Shown: positions 1 to 9,560 of the stretch, piece by piece
How positions within the stretch are numbered: position 1 is the stretch's first letter
Layout: each line of letters starts with the position of its first letter
Assembly (NCBI GenBank): GCA_003216975.1
Contig: QCHY01000016.1
Span: 1 to 41,726, forward strand
Origin: Prochlorococcus sp. AG-402-I20
Lineage (GTDB): Bacteria; Cyanobacteriota; Cyanobacteriia; PCC-6307; Cyanobiaceae
Direction of reading: 5' to 3'
Length of the DNA: 41,726 bases
The notes under the pieces: generated by a model
The model's database searches: none
What the model saw: the letters and a program-made list of their open reading frames with translations, nothing else
Told to the model about the DNA's origin: nothing
Made by a program: the position numbers and the translations under genes

Positions 1-147
<147 letters not shown>

Positions 148-188
148 TCATTTGAGCAATCATAAAGAGAGTTGAACTAAGATAAAGA

Positions 189-218
189 TATTATTTAGCA
201 ACCAATAAACATCGGAGG
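189..218 (+). promoter_or_regulatory. Putative -10 box and strong SD of ssb
   Basis: TATTAT at 189-194 fits a -10 element. GGAGG at 214-218 is a near-perfect Shine-Dalgarno 4 nt before the ssb ATG at 223, which fixes that start. Such strong SD sites are uncommon in this window. The -10 call is by eye only. Confidence 0.45.
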
Positions 219-222
219 CAAA

Positions 223-609
223 ATGGGAATAAATTCAGTGACTCTTGTAGGCAGAGCAGGAAGAGATCCTGAGGTTAGATATTTCGAATCTGGCTCGGTA
301 GTAGCAAACCTAACCATGGCTGTAAACAGAAGAAATCGAGAAGATGAACCAGATTGGTTTAATCTTGAAATCTGGGGCAAACAAGCACAAATCGCAGCCG
401 ATTACGTAAAAAAAGGTTCTTTAATTGGCGTAACTGGAAGCTTCAAAATGGATAGCTGGAAAGATCGCAACACAGGAGAGGATAGAAACAAACCAGTTGT
501 AAGAGTTGATCGTCTTGAATTATTAGGGTCAAAAAGAGAATCAGAAAATAGTAACTTTCAAAACAATTCGTTCAATCAACAACCAAGTAATGATGAAATT
601 CCATTTTAA
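223..609 (+). CDS. ssb: Single-stranded DNA-binding protein
   Basis: This 128-residue protein has the SSB OB-fold over roughly residues 1-105 (start MGINSVTLVGRAGRDPEVRY, then WFNLEIWGKQA and the VTGSF strand). The C-terminal part is Asn/Gln-rich and flexible and ends in NDEIPF, the acidic tail through which SSB recruits replication and repair partners. SSB coats and protects single-stranded DNA during replication, recombination and repair. Length is normal for a cyanobacterial SSB. The gene ends 10 bp from the convergent DedA gene, with no obvious hairpin between them. Confidence 0.96.
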   Translation: MGINSVTLVGRAGRDPEVRYFESGSVVANLTMAVNRRNREDEPDWFNLEIWGKQAQIAADYVKKGSLIGVTGSFKMDSWKDRNTGEDRNKPVVRVDRLELLGSKRESENSNFQNNSFNQQPSNDEIPF

Positions 610-619
610 AAATATTCTT

Positions 620-1276
620 TTAATTAATAATTATTTTACGTAGAGTTTTATAAATCAAATTTATTAGTGCAACAGAGATAATTAAAACAATAATTGTTTT
701 AAAGATACTTGAGAAAGGACTAATCCATTGTTCAATATTTCCATAACTATCTCCTAGATAAAACCCTGTAATTGTTAAAAACAAAGTCCAAATCAAGCTC
801 CCTGCAGTAGTCCAAATAAGAAAAGGAGTTATGGGCATTAATTCTACCCCTGCAGGTACTGAAATCAAAGTTCTAATTCCAGGTACTAATCTCCCCCAAA
901 ACACAAGAGATACACCATACCTATTGAACCACTTCCGACTTCGCGCAAGATCATGAGGATTAATTCCAATCCAACGTCCATGTTTCTCAAGCCATTGTTC
1001 AAGTCTTTCTTCATTAACTAATCTTCCAATTCCATACCAAGGCAAAGCCCCTAGTACAGTTCCTAGCAAACCTGCTAAAACAACGGGTAAAAGATCTAAT
1101 TGACCTTGATGAACATAAAAGCCACCCAGAGGCATAATTAATTCTGATGGAATTGGGGGAATTAGATTTTCCAAAAACATTGCCAACAAAATGGCTCCAT
1201 AACCAATCCACTGGTTAGTCTCGACAGCATTTCCGATTAGTACAGGTAAAGAAGATATGAATTCTGTAATTTGCAT
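620..1276 (-). CDS. DedA family membrane protein
   Basis: A 218-residue polytopic membrane protein of the DedA/VTT (SNARE-associated Golgi) family. Diagnostic segments are FLENLIPPIPSE (about residues 35-45) and WGRLVPGIRTLISVPAG (about 127-143), with the conserved acidic residue and arginines. Hydrophobic helices are seen near residues 25-50, 60-85, 140-175 and 190-210. Some DedA proteins act as phospholipid scramblases or flippases, for example for undecaprenyl phosphate; the substrate here cannot be told. It lies 23 bp downstream of ahcY on the same strand and may be co-transcribed with it. Confidence 0.9.
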   Translation of the reverse strand: MQITEFISSLPVLIGNAVETNQWIGYGAILLAMFLENLIPPIPSELIMPLGGFYVHQGQLDLLPVVLAGLLGTVLGALPWYGIGRLVNEERLEQWLEKHGRWIGINPHDLARSRKWFNRYGVSLVFWGRLVPGIRTLISVPAGVELMPITPFLIWTTAGSLIWTLFLTITGFYLGDSYGNIEQWISPFSSIFKTIIVLIISVALINLIYKTLRKIIIN

Positions 1277-1299
1277 TGAATTAAATTTATATAACTAAG

Positions 1300-2733
1300 T
1301 TAATAGCGATATTGATCTGTCTTATAAGGGCCCTCAATTGGAACATTTATATATTGAGCTTGTTCTTCAGTTAACTTAGTTAACTTTGCTCCAATCTTAT
1401 CTAAATGAAGAACAGCCACCATTTCATCTAAATGTTTTGGCAAAACATAAACTTTATTCAAATATTTAACTCCATATTTGAATAATTCAATTTGAGCTAA
1501 TACTTGATTAGTAAAAGAATTACTCATAACAAAACTGGGATGACCGGTTGCACATCCAAGGTTTACTAATCTTCCCTCCGCTAAAAGAATGATTTTATTA
1601 CCACTTGGTAGAGTTATATGATCAACTTGAGGTTTAATATTTTCCCATTCATAGGATTTTAACGAGGAAACCTCTATTTCATTATCAAAATGGCCGATAT
1701 TACAAACTATCGATTCATTTTTCATCCTGATCAAATGCTCATGACGAATAACTTGGAAGTTTCCAGTAGCAGTAACAAAAATATCTACATCTTCAACAAC
1801 TTCGTCCAATCTAACAACTCTAAAGCCCTCCATTGCTGCTTGAAGAGCACAGATAGGATCTATCTCTGAAATCATCACGGTAGCCCCTAACCCCCGTAAA
1901 GACTGAGCAGATCCTTTCCCCACATCTCCATACCCCATAACAAGTGCTACCTTTCCCGCTACCATTACATCTGTCGCTCTTTTAATCCCATCTACTAATG
2001 ATTCTCGACAACCGTAAAGATTATCAAACTTACTTTTGGTAACAGAATCATTTACATTAATCGCTGGGAAAACAAGTTCCCCACTCTTTTCCATTTGATA
2101 AAGTCTAGCTACACCTGTTGTTGTCTCTTCAGTAACTCCTTTTATATGAGATTTAGCTTTTGAATAGAAATTTGGATCATGAGAAAGTTTTTTCTTGATA
2201 GAAGCAAATAATGCAATTTCCTCTTCATTAGAAGGATTATCGAGGACTGAGATATCTTCCTCCGCTTTGCTACCCAAAATAATCAAGCCAGTCGCATCAC
2301 CACCATCGTCAAGAATCATATTTGCATGTTCACCATCGCTCCATTCAAAAATTTTGTGAGTATATTCCCAATACTCATCGAGTGTCTCACCCTTCTTGGC
2401 AAATACAGGTACACCTGAATTTGCAATAGCTGCTGCAGCGTGATCTTGTGTAGAGAAAATATTACAAGAAGCCCATCTAACTTTTGCACCTAGTTCAACA
2501 AGAGTCTCGATCAAAACTCCTGTTTGGATTGTCATGTGGAGGCTACCTGCGATAAAAGCTCCCTTTAATGGTTGTTGGGATCCATATTTTTTTCTAAGTG
2601 CCATTAAACCAGGCATTTCTGTTTCAGCTATTAAAAGTTCTTTTCGCCCAAACTCTGCTTCGGCTATATCGTGAACAACGTAATCAGTATTTTTCTCAAT
2701 ACTGTTGAGATTTGATTTGGTTGCTGCAAACAT
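1300..2733 (-). CDS. ahcY: Adenosylhomocysteinase
   Basis: Hydrolyses S-adenosylhomocysteine to adenosine and homocysteine in the cytosol, keeping the methyl cycle running. At 477 residues it is the long form, with the insert between the substrate half and the NAD domain (about residues 150-195). Seen directly are SLHMTIQT (64-71), [10 protein letters not shown] (95-104), the NAD-binding GYGDVGKG (267-274) and the C-terminal KTDQYRY that completes the neighbouring NAD site. The ATG at 2731-2733 lies only 25 bp from the divergent tsaE GTG, so the ahcY promoter probably lies inside the tsaE coding region. Confidence 0.97.
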   Translation of the reverse strand: MFAATKSNLNSIEKNTDYVVHDIAEAEFGRKELLIAETEMPGLMALRKKYGSQQPLKGAFIAGSLHMTIQTGVLIETLVELGAKVRWASCNIFSTQDHAAAAIANSGVPVFAKKGETLDEYWEYTHKIFEWSDGEHANMILDDGGDATGLIILGSKAEEDISVLDNPSNEEEIALFASIKKKLSHDPNFYSKAKSHIKGVTEETTTGVARLYQMEKSGELVFPAINVNDSVTKSKFDNLYGCRESLVDGIKRATDVMVAGKVALVMGYGDVGKGSAQSLRGLGATVMISEIDPICALQAAMEGFRVVRLDEVVEDVDIFVTATGNFQVIRHEHLIRMKNESIVCNIGHFDNEIEVSSLKSYEWENIKPQVDHITLPSGNKIILLAEGRLVNLGCATGHPSFVMSNSFTNQVLAQIELFKYGVKYLNKVYVLPKHLDEMVAVLHLDKIGAKLTKLTEEQAQYINVPIEGPYKTDQYRY

Positions 2734-2758
2734 AAATTGAACCCTCTATAGGGAAATT

Positions 2759-3283
2759 GTGAAAAAAGTTTCTGAAAAACAATTCAAGGTTTTTAATTCA
2801 TTTGCTCAGCAAACTAATAATTTCTGCTGGACTCTGGACAAACCTGAATCAACGATGTCATTAGGTTCAACATTAACAAAAAAATTTCCAGATCTAAGCA
2901 TTCTTCTTTTAAATGGACCTCTTGGAGTTGGAAAAACCACTTTAGTTAAAGGAATTGCAAAAAGTCTTCAAATTCATGAGCCCATAACCTCTCCAACTTT
3001 TCCTTTGTCACAACATTATCCATTGGGATCTCCTCCACTGATACATCTTGATCTTTATAGAATTGAAAGCGCAAATTCGGCAAACGAATTTTTTTTACAA
3101 GAAGAAGAGGCATCCAAAGCTATGGGTGCTTTAATGGTCGTTGAATGGCCGGAAAGATTGTCGCTTCAAATGCCTGATGCCTGGAGAGGGGAATTGAAAT
3201 ATTCCTTAGAAAATCAATCTCGGTTTTTTCAACTAATTCCACCATTCGATAAAGATAATAAATTATCAATATCTTCCAGATAA
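2759..3283 (+). CDS. tsaE: tRNA threonylcarbamoyladenosine biosynthesis ATPase TsaE
   Basis: TsaE (YjeE) is the small ATPase that works with TsaB and TsaD in making the t6A37 modification of ANN-decoding tRNAs. The 174-residue protein has Walker A GPLGVGKT (53-60), the switch-like SPTF (78-81), HLDLYR (96-101) and VVEWPERL. The GTG at 2759 is kept because the family-conserved stretch before Walker A (WTL...ESTMSLGSTL) starts upstream of the first internal ATG (residue 33). The N-terminal 20 residues may be spurious. Its last 55 bp overlap the convergent sugar-kinase gene. Confidence 0.92.
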   Translation: MKKVSEKQFKVFNSFAQQTNNFCWTLDKPESTMSLGSTLTKKFPDLSILLLNGPLGVGKTTLVKGIAKSLQIHEPITSPTFPLSQHYPLGSPPLIHLDLYRIESANSANEFFLQEEEASKAMGALMVVEWPERLSLQMPDAWRGELKYSLENQSRFFQLIPPFDKDNKLSISSR

Positions 3284-4245
3284 GGTTGTGCATCTATCGC
3301 TCCGACACTTTTGCAAACATGTGAACCGCATGCACTTGCAAATTGAATAATTTCTTTAGCTGAACGATGATTTATCTGATCTAAGTCAACAGAGATGAGT
3401 TTATAAATTAATCCTGCCGTAAATGCATCACCAGCTCCAGTCGTATCGATAACAGAGGAGGGGGAAATAGCAAATGACTTTCCAGCGTGATCATTGAGCA
3501 CCCACGAAATCGGATTCGATCCATCAGTAACAACGACAGATGGTCTTTGAGACAAAGATGAAGAAATTTCAATTGGATTAGAGGTGCCAAAGAACCATTG
3601 CGCTTCCTCTTTTGCAAGTTTAATTAATGAAACGTTTTTTAAAATAGAAATTATTTGATTTTTTTCTTGAATAGTTGGCTCTAAGACTGTTGAAACTTGG
3701 TTTCGCCAAAAAGATGGGCGCCAATTCAGATCCAATGCAATCTTTATCCCGGCACGAAAAGCATTTTCCATACACCACAAAAAAGCATCAGATGAAATCT
3801 CTGAAGCCAGGGGTATAGTTCCCACCACTAACCATTTCGCATTTTCTGTAACCATTGGCCAGTATTTAATAATTTGTTCCCGCGATATTGCTTGATCAGC
3901 AAATCCCAAGCCTTTATTTTCCGAAAACCCTTCAAAAAACCTTTCTCCACCAAAATCTCTGCGAACCAATACAACTCTTGTTGGGCGAAGGTTATCCTGC
4001 TGTAATCCAACGGTATTAATTCCTCTCTGAATCAATAACTCTTTAAATCTTTTCCCAAAGGCATCATTACCAAGAGAACCAATAAAAGAAACATTTACTC
4101 CTAGTCGACTTAATGCACATGCAACATTAGCTGGGGCGCCACCAAAGCAATCTTTTACTGGCAAGTCACATGAAGGATCCCCCCCAGGAGGACCAAGGCG
4201 ATCTATCAAAGCTTCACCAAAAGCAATTACACCCTCAGCAATCAT
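3229..4245 (-). CDS. PfkB-family carbohydrate kinase, probable fructokinase
   Basis: A 338-residue ribokinase/PfkB-fold kinase. The first signature is GGAPANVACALSRLG (about 35-49); the second is DTTGAGDAF (267-275), with D273 the expected catalytic base. The DFGGERFFEGF segment is typical of bacterial fructokinases, so phosphorylation of fructose is the best guess, but substrate specificity cannot be read with certainty. It ends inside tsaE (55 bp tail-to-tail overlap). The ATG at 4243-4245 is followed upstream by a 36 bp gap to the end of mutY, so the two minus-strand genes may share a transcript. Confidence 0.88.
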   Translation of the reverse strand: MIAEGVIAFGEALIDRLGPPGGDPSCDLPVKDCFGGAPANVACALSRLGVNVSFIGSLGNDAFGKRFKELLIQRGINTVGLQQDNLRPTRVVLVRRDFGGERFFEGFSENKGLGFADQAISREQIIKYWPMVTENAKWLVVGTIPLASEISSDAFLWCMENAFRAGIKIALDLNWRPSFWRNQVSTVLEPTIQEKNQIISILKNVSLIKLAKEEAQWFFGTSNPIEISSSLSQRPSVVVTDGSNPISWVLNDHAGKSFAISPSSVIDTTGAGDAFTAGLIYKLISVDLDQINHRSAKEIIQFASACGSHVCKSVGAIDAQPYLEDIDNLLSLSNGGIS

Positions 4246-4281
4246 GTTTAATTCATTATTAATAAATTTAATATTAGTTAT

Positions 4282-5436
4282 TTAAGGTTTTTTTATTTTA
4301 ATACGCAGGTGTTTATGCAATTCAGAAATAATTTTAGTGTTAGCAGCAGGAAAAGGGAAATGAAAGAGCTTGTCCGGAGAAACCCAAAGAATTTTTTGAC
4401 TAGCTAAAGGTATTGGTTTGCCTGATATCCATTCACAAAAATGGACCGTTAAATAAAGTTTCTTATGGGTATAGTTATGTTCAAAAGATAAAAGCTTTGC
4501 TCCAACTTTCACAACAATCCCTAGCTCCTCTTTTACTTCTCTCTCAATAGTCTTTTCAATAGATTCCTCTGAGGTTTTTTTCCCACCTGGGAATTCCCAC
4601 ATTCCTCCCATGCTAGAACTTTCCAGCCGCTGATCTATTAACAATTCACCATTGCTATTAAAAATCAGTCCAATGCCTATTTCTTGAAGAGGCTTTATTT
4701 TAGTCATCTCTTTTTTAGGGAAATTATCAGGATCGTACTTCTTATAAGCAACACAAAAATTTTGAAGTGGGCAAGACAAACAACTTGGTTTTTTAGGAGT
4801 ACAAATAATTGCCCCTAGGTCCATCAAAGCCTGATTGAAATCTCTTGGAGTAAGCGTTGAAATCAACAAAGAACTTAATTCCCATAATTTTTTCTCATCT
4901 TTATTAGATGGTTGTTCTGTAGCTAACAATCTAGAAAAAATTCTTTTTACATTCCCATCCAATATTGGTACAGGCAAGTCAAAAGCAGATGAGATAATAC
5001 TACCTGCAGTACTTCTACCAATGCCAGGAAGAGACATCCACTGATCTACTCCAACAGGCCAAGAGTTCGGATCCTGATCTTTATCTTTACCAACAAAGTC
5101 AATTAATATTTTAGATGATTGATGTATTCGAGTTGCACGTGAATAATATCCAAGACCTTGCCATATCAAAAGAACTTTCTCCAAATTAGACTCTGATAAG
5201 TGAGTCAACGTAGGAAAAACTTTCATCCATTTTTCCCAGTAAGGAATAACAACCTGCAACTGAGTCTGCTGAAGCATTACCTCCGCAATCCAAATTTGAT
5301 AAGGAGATATACTTTCACCTGAGTGAGGAATAGAACCATCATTCTTTAATTTCCAAGGTATCCAATGTCTACCATTGCCCCTAAACCATTCCAGAAGTGA
5401 ATTTTGAATATCTTGAAGAGAATCAATCATACTCAT
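4282..5436 (-). CDS. mutY: Adenine DNA glycosylase MutY with C-terminal Nudix domain
   Basis: MutY removes adenine mispaired with 8-oxoguanine. Numbering from the ATG at 5436 (384 residues; a TTG one codon upstream is less likely): catalytic E52 in EVMLQQTQ, the helix-hairpin-helix LPGIGRSTA (136-144), catalytic D160 in LDGNVKR, and a 4Fe-4S motif C212-X6-C219-X2-C222-X5-C228. The C-terminal domain (about 250-384) carries a complete Nudix box, G285-X5-E291-X7-R299-E-V-X-E-E-L-G-I307. In E. coli MutY the matching domain keeps the fold but not this catalytic box. This protein may therefore also hydrolyse a nucleotide such as 8-oxo-dGTP, which is inference. Confidence 0.95.
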   Translation of the reverse strand: MSMIDSLQDIQNSLLEWFRGNGRHWIPWKLKNDGSIPHSGESISPYQIWIAEVMLQQTQLQVVIPYWEKWMKVFPTLTHLSESNLEKVLLIWQGLGYYSRATRIHQSSKILIDFVGKDKDQDPNSWPVGVDQWMSLPGIGRSTAGSIISSAFDLPVPILDGNVKRIFSRLLATEQPSNKDEKKLWELSSLLISTLTPRDFNQALMDLGAIICTPKKPSCLSCPLQNFCVAYKKYDPDNFPKKEMTKIKPLQEIGIGLIFNSNGELLIDQRLESSSMGGMWEFPGGKKTSEESIEKTIEREVKEELGIVVKVGAKLLSFEHNYTHKKLYLTVHFCEWISGKPIPLASQKILWVSPDKLFHFPFPAANTKIISELHKHLRIKIKKP

Positions 5437-5615
5437 CAAGATAAAACTAAAATCTGAAAGTTAGTTTTTCAATAATATCATTATTCTGAAAATTTTATCG
5501 ACTCAAATTAACACTATTTTAATGGTTAATAGATATTATTATATGAATAAAAAAGCTATTTACTTTACTAAACTTGTAACTTTCAGTAAAAATAATTTTA
5601 TTCTTCTCTAAAATA

Positions 5616-6515
5616 ATGAAGCAATTCTGGAATTGGAAAAATTATCAAATTGCATGGCAAGTAGAAGAAGCAGAAAATAATTCTGAAATCGCAATAGTGT
5701 TAATTCATGGTTTCGGAGCATGCAAAGATCATTGGAGATTTAATCAAAAAGATCTTAGCTCACTAGCGACATGCTATGCATTAGATTTAATAGGATTTGG
5801 AGAAAGTAGTCAGCCAAATTCACAGCTTTTATATGAAAAGAAAACCTCTAAAAATTTCAATTATTGTTTTGATAATTGGAGTCAACAAGTTTCTGATTTC
5901 TGCAACGAAATAGTTAAAAAGCCTGTCTTATTAATAGGAAATTCGATTGGGGGAGTCATTGCTTTAAATACATCAAAAAAATTATCTAAACAATGCCTAG
6001 GTGTAATTTTAATTGATTGTGCGCAGAGAACGATGGATGACAAGCGGCTAGCCGAACAATCATTATTGATGAGATTTCTTAGACCAGTTATTAAAACTTT
6101 TGTAAGACAAAGAATTTTAAGTTCCACCATTTTCAAAAATGCAGCAAATCCAACTTTTATTGCAAAAATATTAAAAGTAGCCTACCCAAGTGGAAGTAAC
6201 GTTGATGAAGAGTTAATAGATATACTATTTCAACCAACCCAAGGCAAAGGAGCTCCGGAAGCTTTTAGAGGATTTATTAATTTATTTGATGATTATCTAG
6301 CTCCAACCTTACTTAATCAATCAAATAACCCAGTACATCTTATTTGGGGTGAGAAAGATCCCTGGGAGCCAGTTAAAGAAGCTCAGGCATGGTATGAAAC
6401 TTTTGAATGTGTAAAATCTCTAGAAATTATTCCTAACGCTGGGCATTGTCCCCATGATGAGATGCCTGAAAAAGTTAATCCTATTCTTAAAAAGATAATT
6501 CAAGAAACCATATAA
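5616..6515 (+). CDS. Alpha/beta hydrolase
   Basis: A 299-residue alpha/beta-hydrolase fold enzyme. The oxyanion-hole HGFG is at 31-34, the nucleophile elbow GNSIG is centred on S110, the acid is D248 in WGEKDPWEP, and the general base is H277 in NAGHCPHDE, so the triad looks complete. There is no signal peptide, which suggests a cytosolic protein. Cyanobacterial relatives are often annotated as generic hydrolases or esterases; the substrate is not deducible. It starts 179 bp from the divergent mutY start and its last 16 bp overlap the convergent sigma-factor gene. Confidence 0.88.
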   Translation: MKQFWNWKNYQIAWQVEEAENNSEIAIVLIHGFGACKDHWRFNQKDLSSLATCYALDLIGFGESSQPNSQLLYEKKTSKNFNYCFDNWSQQVSDFCNEIVKKPVLLIGNSIGGVIALNTSKKLSKQCLGVILIDCAQRTMDDKRLAEQSLLMRFLRPVIKTFVRQRILSSTIFKNAANPTFIAKILKVAYPSGSNVDEELIDILFQPTQGKGAPEAFRGFINLFDDYLAPTLLNQSNNPVHLIWGEKDPWEPVKEAQAWYETFECVKSLEIIPNAGHCPHDEMPEKVNPILKKIIQETI

Positions 6516-7510
6516 GCTTCTACTGAATCTCCAGCTTTTCTTAAGCCGCGCAATCCATCTCGTTCTAGGTTTCTAACTCTATCTCTACTAATACCCAAAA
6601 CTCTTCCAATACCCGTAAGACTCATTGGGTCGTCGCCATCTATACCGTACCTCATTCTTAAAACGCGATTTTGCAATTCAGGCAGTTGTTCGAGCAATGT
6701 TTCTAAATCACCTTTCATGCAGTCACTCTCTATTTGTTCAGAAGGCATATCAATCTCATTAGATAATAAGTCTAGTAAAATAGTATCTTCGCCATCGCCA
6801 ATCTTTGTTTCTAAACTAACTGGTTGGCCAGCTCTACTCATCAAATCTTTAACATCATTTTCAGGCAAATCAACATATTCAGCAAGTTCTTTTAATGTTG
6901 GTGTTCTAGATAGTTCTTGACTTAATTCTCTTTGACCTTTTTTGAGTTTATTAAGCATCTCAGTTATGTGGATAGGGAGTCTTATAGATCTACTTTTTTC
7001 TGCAATTGCTCTTGTAATGCCTTGCCGTATCCACCAATACGCATAAGTTGAAAACTTATAACCACGAGTTGGATCAAATTTTTCCACTCCTCGAACTAAG
7101 CCAATAGTTCCCTCTTGTATTAAATCTAATAATTCCATATTTCTTTTTGTATATTTCTTAGCGACACTCACTACCAATCGAAGATTAGCTGCAACCATTC
7201 TCTCTTTTGCTCGCCTTCCACTTTTCAACTTTTTTTTCAATTGAATAGGAGAAATTCCAGCTTTATCAGCAAAAAAACCGATTTCTGGCTTTTCTCCTAG
7301 ATTGTTTTCTATTTCAGCTTCAAGATTTTCAAGAAACATAAGTTCCTGAACTTGTCTTCCTAATGTTATTTCTTGTTCGTGGGACAGTAACGGTACTCTT
7401 CCGATATCTCTCAGATAAGATCGAACTAAATCTATATCGACTACAGATCTTGCAGCAGGAGTAGCAGCAGATGGATTTTTAGTCTGGGTAGCCTCTACTG
7501 CCGTTGCCAT
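6500..7510 (-). CDS. Group 2 (type II) sigma-70 RNA polymerase sigma factor
   Basis: A 336-residue sigma factor with region 1.2 (SVVDIDLVRSYLRDIGRVPL, about 23-42), region 2 (NLRLVVSVAKKYTKRNMELL, DLIQEGTIGLVRGVEKFDP, then the WIRQGITRAI recognition helix for the -10 box), region 3, and region 4.2 (SLTGIGRVLGISRDRVRNLE). It lacks the long region 1.1 of the principal sigma, so it fits the cyanobacterial group 2 class used in stress or circadian control. The Ala/Thr-rich N-terminus (about 1-22) is variable. Which sig letter it should carry cannot be decided. Its 3' end overlaps the hydrolase gene by 16 bp. Confidence 0.93.
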   Translation of the reverse strand: MATAVEATQTKNPSAATPAARSVVDIDLVRSYLRDIGRVPLLSHEQEITLGRQVQELMFLENLEAEIENNLGEKPEIGFFADKAGISPIQLKKKLKSGRRAKERMVAANLRLVVSVAKKYTKRNMELLDLIQEGTIGLVRGVEKFDPTRGYKFSTYAYWWIRQGITRAIAEKSRSIRLPIHITEMLNKLKKGQRELSQELSRTPTLKELAEYVDLPENDVKDLMSRAGQPVSLETKIGDGEDTILLDLLSNEIDMPSEQIESDCMKGDLETLLEQLPELQNRVLRMRYGIDGDDPMSLTGIGRVLGISRDRVRNLERDGLRGLRKAGDSVEAYMVS

Positions 7511-7610
7511 AAGAATGTTTAGTTTTGTAAAGCTTACTACTAAGAATTGTAAAGATCAATTAGCTGTGGCTCGGCTTCCCGCACTTTGAGTAAAAACACT
7601 TATTCGGCTC

Positions 7611-9020
7611 CTACACCAATCTTTCCAAAAGCCAGGAAGCCGTTTTCAGATAAATCAGCACTCCAGCAACGTCTGTGGCGGTAGTAATAAAAGGAGCGGA
7701 CATTAGAGCGGGGTCTAAGCCCATTCGATCAAAAAGCAAAGGCAAGGACGCTCCTGCTGTAGCAGCAAGAGTTGTAATAGAAATCAAACTTATTCCTACA
7801 GCAGTAGCGACTAAAGGCCCCTGTCCTTGCCACCAAGCAAAAGGCACAACGAATACAGCCATCAAAACTCCCAACAAAGCTCCTGCTAATGCTTCTTTTG
7901 CTATGGCTTTCAAAAGTCCAAGTCGTTGAATTCGTTGAGTACTTAATCCTCGAATAACAACCGTTGAGCTTTGAGCTCCAACATTGCCCCCTGCACCAAT
8001 CAGCAGTGGAATGAAAGCAGTTAATAAAACTACTTGCTTTAAAACTTCGTCATTCATTGCAATAACTTGAGTTGTTAAACCATTTGCTAAAACCAAAACA
8101 GCAAGCCAAACTATGCGCCGTCTAGCTACAACGAATAAATTGCTTTGAAAATAATCATCTTCATCCCCAGCTTGAACGGCACCCGCCGCATATATATCCC
8201 TCGTTGCCTCTTGTTCAATAACATCAATAACATCATCAACGGTGACAATACCCACGAGTCTTTTTTCAAGGTCCACAACCGGTAAGGCTAAAAAGTCATA
8301 TCTCTGAATTGCCCTTGCAACCTCTTCTTGATCAGTATCTGTTCTGACATTTACAACCTCTCGTGTCATTACCTCACCAATAAGGGATTCAGGGTCCGCA
8401 ACCACTAAGTCCCTTAAAGATAGAATTCCTGTTAAATGCCTTTCTTTATCAGTAACATAAAGGCTGTAAATTGTTTCTGAAACCGTGGCTCTTTGTCTCA
8501 CTAGTTTCAATGCTTGAGAGACACTAAAAAATTCTTTAAGGTCAATAAATTCAGTGGTCATTAATCTGCCAGCCGTCTCAGATTCATAACCCAAGAGCTG
8601 CGCAGTAACTCTTCTCTCTTCAGGACTAAGCTCTGCAAGTAAACGCCTGACAACTTTTGCAGGCAACTCATCAAAAAGCCGCACACGGTCATCAGGTGAC
8701 ATCTCCTCAACCAAATCAAGAACTTCATTCGATCTCAAGCGATCCAAAAGATTTTGTTGAACTGACGGATCTAAATATTCGTAAACCTCTATGGCTTCAT
8801 TTTTGTTTAAGAGCCTAAAAGCCAAGGCTTGCAAGATCATTGGCAAGGTCCCAATAGCCTGAGCTATGTCCACTGGCTGAACAGGACTTAGAAGTGATTT
8901 CACACCATCGTAATTACCTGCAGAAAGCATTGCCTCTAATTGATGTGCAACTGCTTCAGCGACCAAGCTGCCATTCGTCAAAGATTCATTATCAGTCGAT
9001 GCTCCTAATTCTTCATTCAT
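7611..9020 (-). CDS. mgtE: Magnesium transporter MgtE
   Basis: A 469-residue MgtE Mg2+ channel. The layout is an acidic N-terminal superhelical domain (to about 155), two CBS domains (about 155-280, with LTGILSLRDLVVADP and LVGIVTVDDVIDVIE), then a membrane domain of about five helices. The pore region includes PLLIGAGGNVGAQSSTVVIR. The family forms homodimers in the inner membrane, and Mg2+ binding to the N/CBS domains closes the pore. The gene is divergent from gpx with 63 bp between start codons and lies 100 bp upstream of the sigma-factor gene on the same strand. Confidence 0.95.
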   Translation of the reverse strand: MNEELGASTDNESLTNGSLVAEAVAHQLEAMLSAGNYDGVKSLLSPVQPVDIAQAIGTLPMILQALAFRLLNKNEAIEVYEYLDPSVQQNLLDRLRSNEVLDLVEEMSPDDRVRLFDELPAKVVRRLLAELSPEERRVTAQLLGYESETAGRLMTTEFIDLKEFFSVSQALKLVRQRATVSETIYSLYVTDKERHLTGILSLRDLVVADPESLIGEVMTREVVNVRTDTDQEEVARAIQRYDFLALPVVDLEKRLVGIVTVDDVIDVIEQEATRDIYAAGAVQAGDEDDYFQSNLFVVARRRIVWLAVLVLANGLTTQVIAMNDEVLKQVVLLTAFIPLLIGAGGNVGAQSSTVVIRGLSTQRIQRLGLLKAIAKEALAGALLGVLMAVFVVPFAWWQGQGPLVATAVGISLISITTLAATAGASLPLLFDRMGLDPALMSAPFITTATDVAGVLIYLKTASWLLERLV

Positions 9021-9083
9021 AGTCAGAGCAGCAAGCCTATATTATTTTATTGCGAACATCCATTTTTTCTTACTTCCATATCC

Positions 9084-9560
9084 ATGTCCATAAATATCAG
9101 CAAAGTTGAAGTCTTAACTTTCGAAAATAAAAAAATAACTTTTGATCATTTCAAAGGAGATGTTTTATTGATTGTTAATGTCGCTAGCAAGTGTGGATTT
9201 ACCAAGCAATATAAAGGTCTTCAGAATCTTCAAGAAAAGTACGAATCAAAAGGTTTTAGAGTTTTGGGTTTTCCCTGCAATGACTTTGGCAACCAAGAAC
9301 CTGGAGAGTTAGAAGAAATCAAAAAGTTCTGCTCAATCTCTTATGGAGCAAATTTCCAACTTTTTCAAAAAGTTCATGCCAAAGGTAAGACAACTGAACC
9401 ATTTACAACCTTGAATAAAGTCAATCCAGCAGGCGACATTGAGTGGAACTTTGAAAAATTTCTGATTAATAAAGAAGGAGAAGCAATAGCAAGATTTAAA
9501 AGTTCAGTAGAACCTGAAAGTATCGAAATCACAACAGCAATTGAAAAATTACTTGATTAA
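9084..9560 (+). CDS. Glutathione peroxidase-like thiol peroxidase
   Basis: A 158-residue member of the GPx family that reduces hydroperoxides using a thiol donor, which in bacteria and plants is often thioredoxin. The peroxidatic cysteine is C37 in VASKCGFTKQ (a selenocysteine position in animal enzymes). The FPCNDFGNQEPG motif supplies the Gln and a further Cys, and WNFEKFL supplies the conserved Trp/Asn/Phe. There is no signal peptide. Its last 4 bp overlap the convergent crcB gene. Confidence 0.94.
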   Translation: MSINISKVEVLTFENKKITFDHFKGDVLLIVNVASKCGFTKQYKGLQNLQEKYESKGFRVLGFPCNDFGNQEPGELEEIKKFCSISYGANFQLFQKVHAKGKTTEPFTTLNKVNPAGDIEWNFEKFLINKEGEAIARFKSSVEPESIEITTAIEKLLD

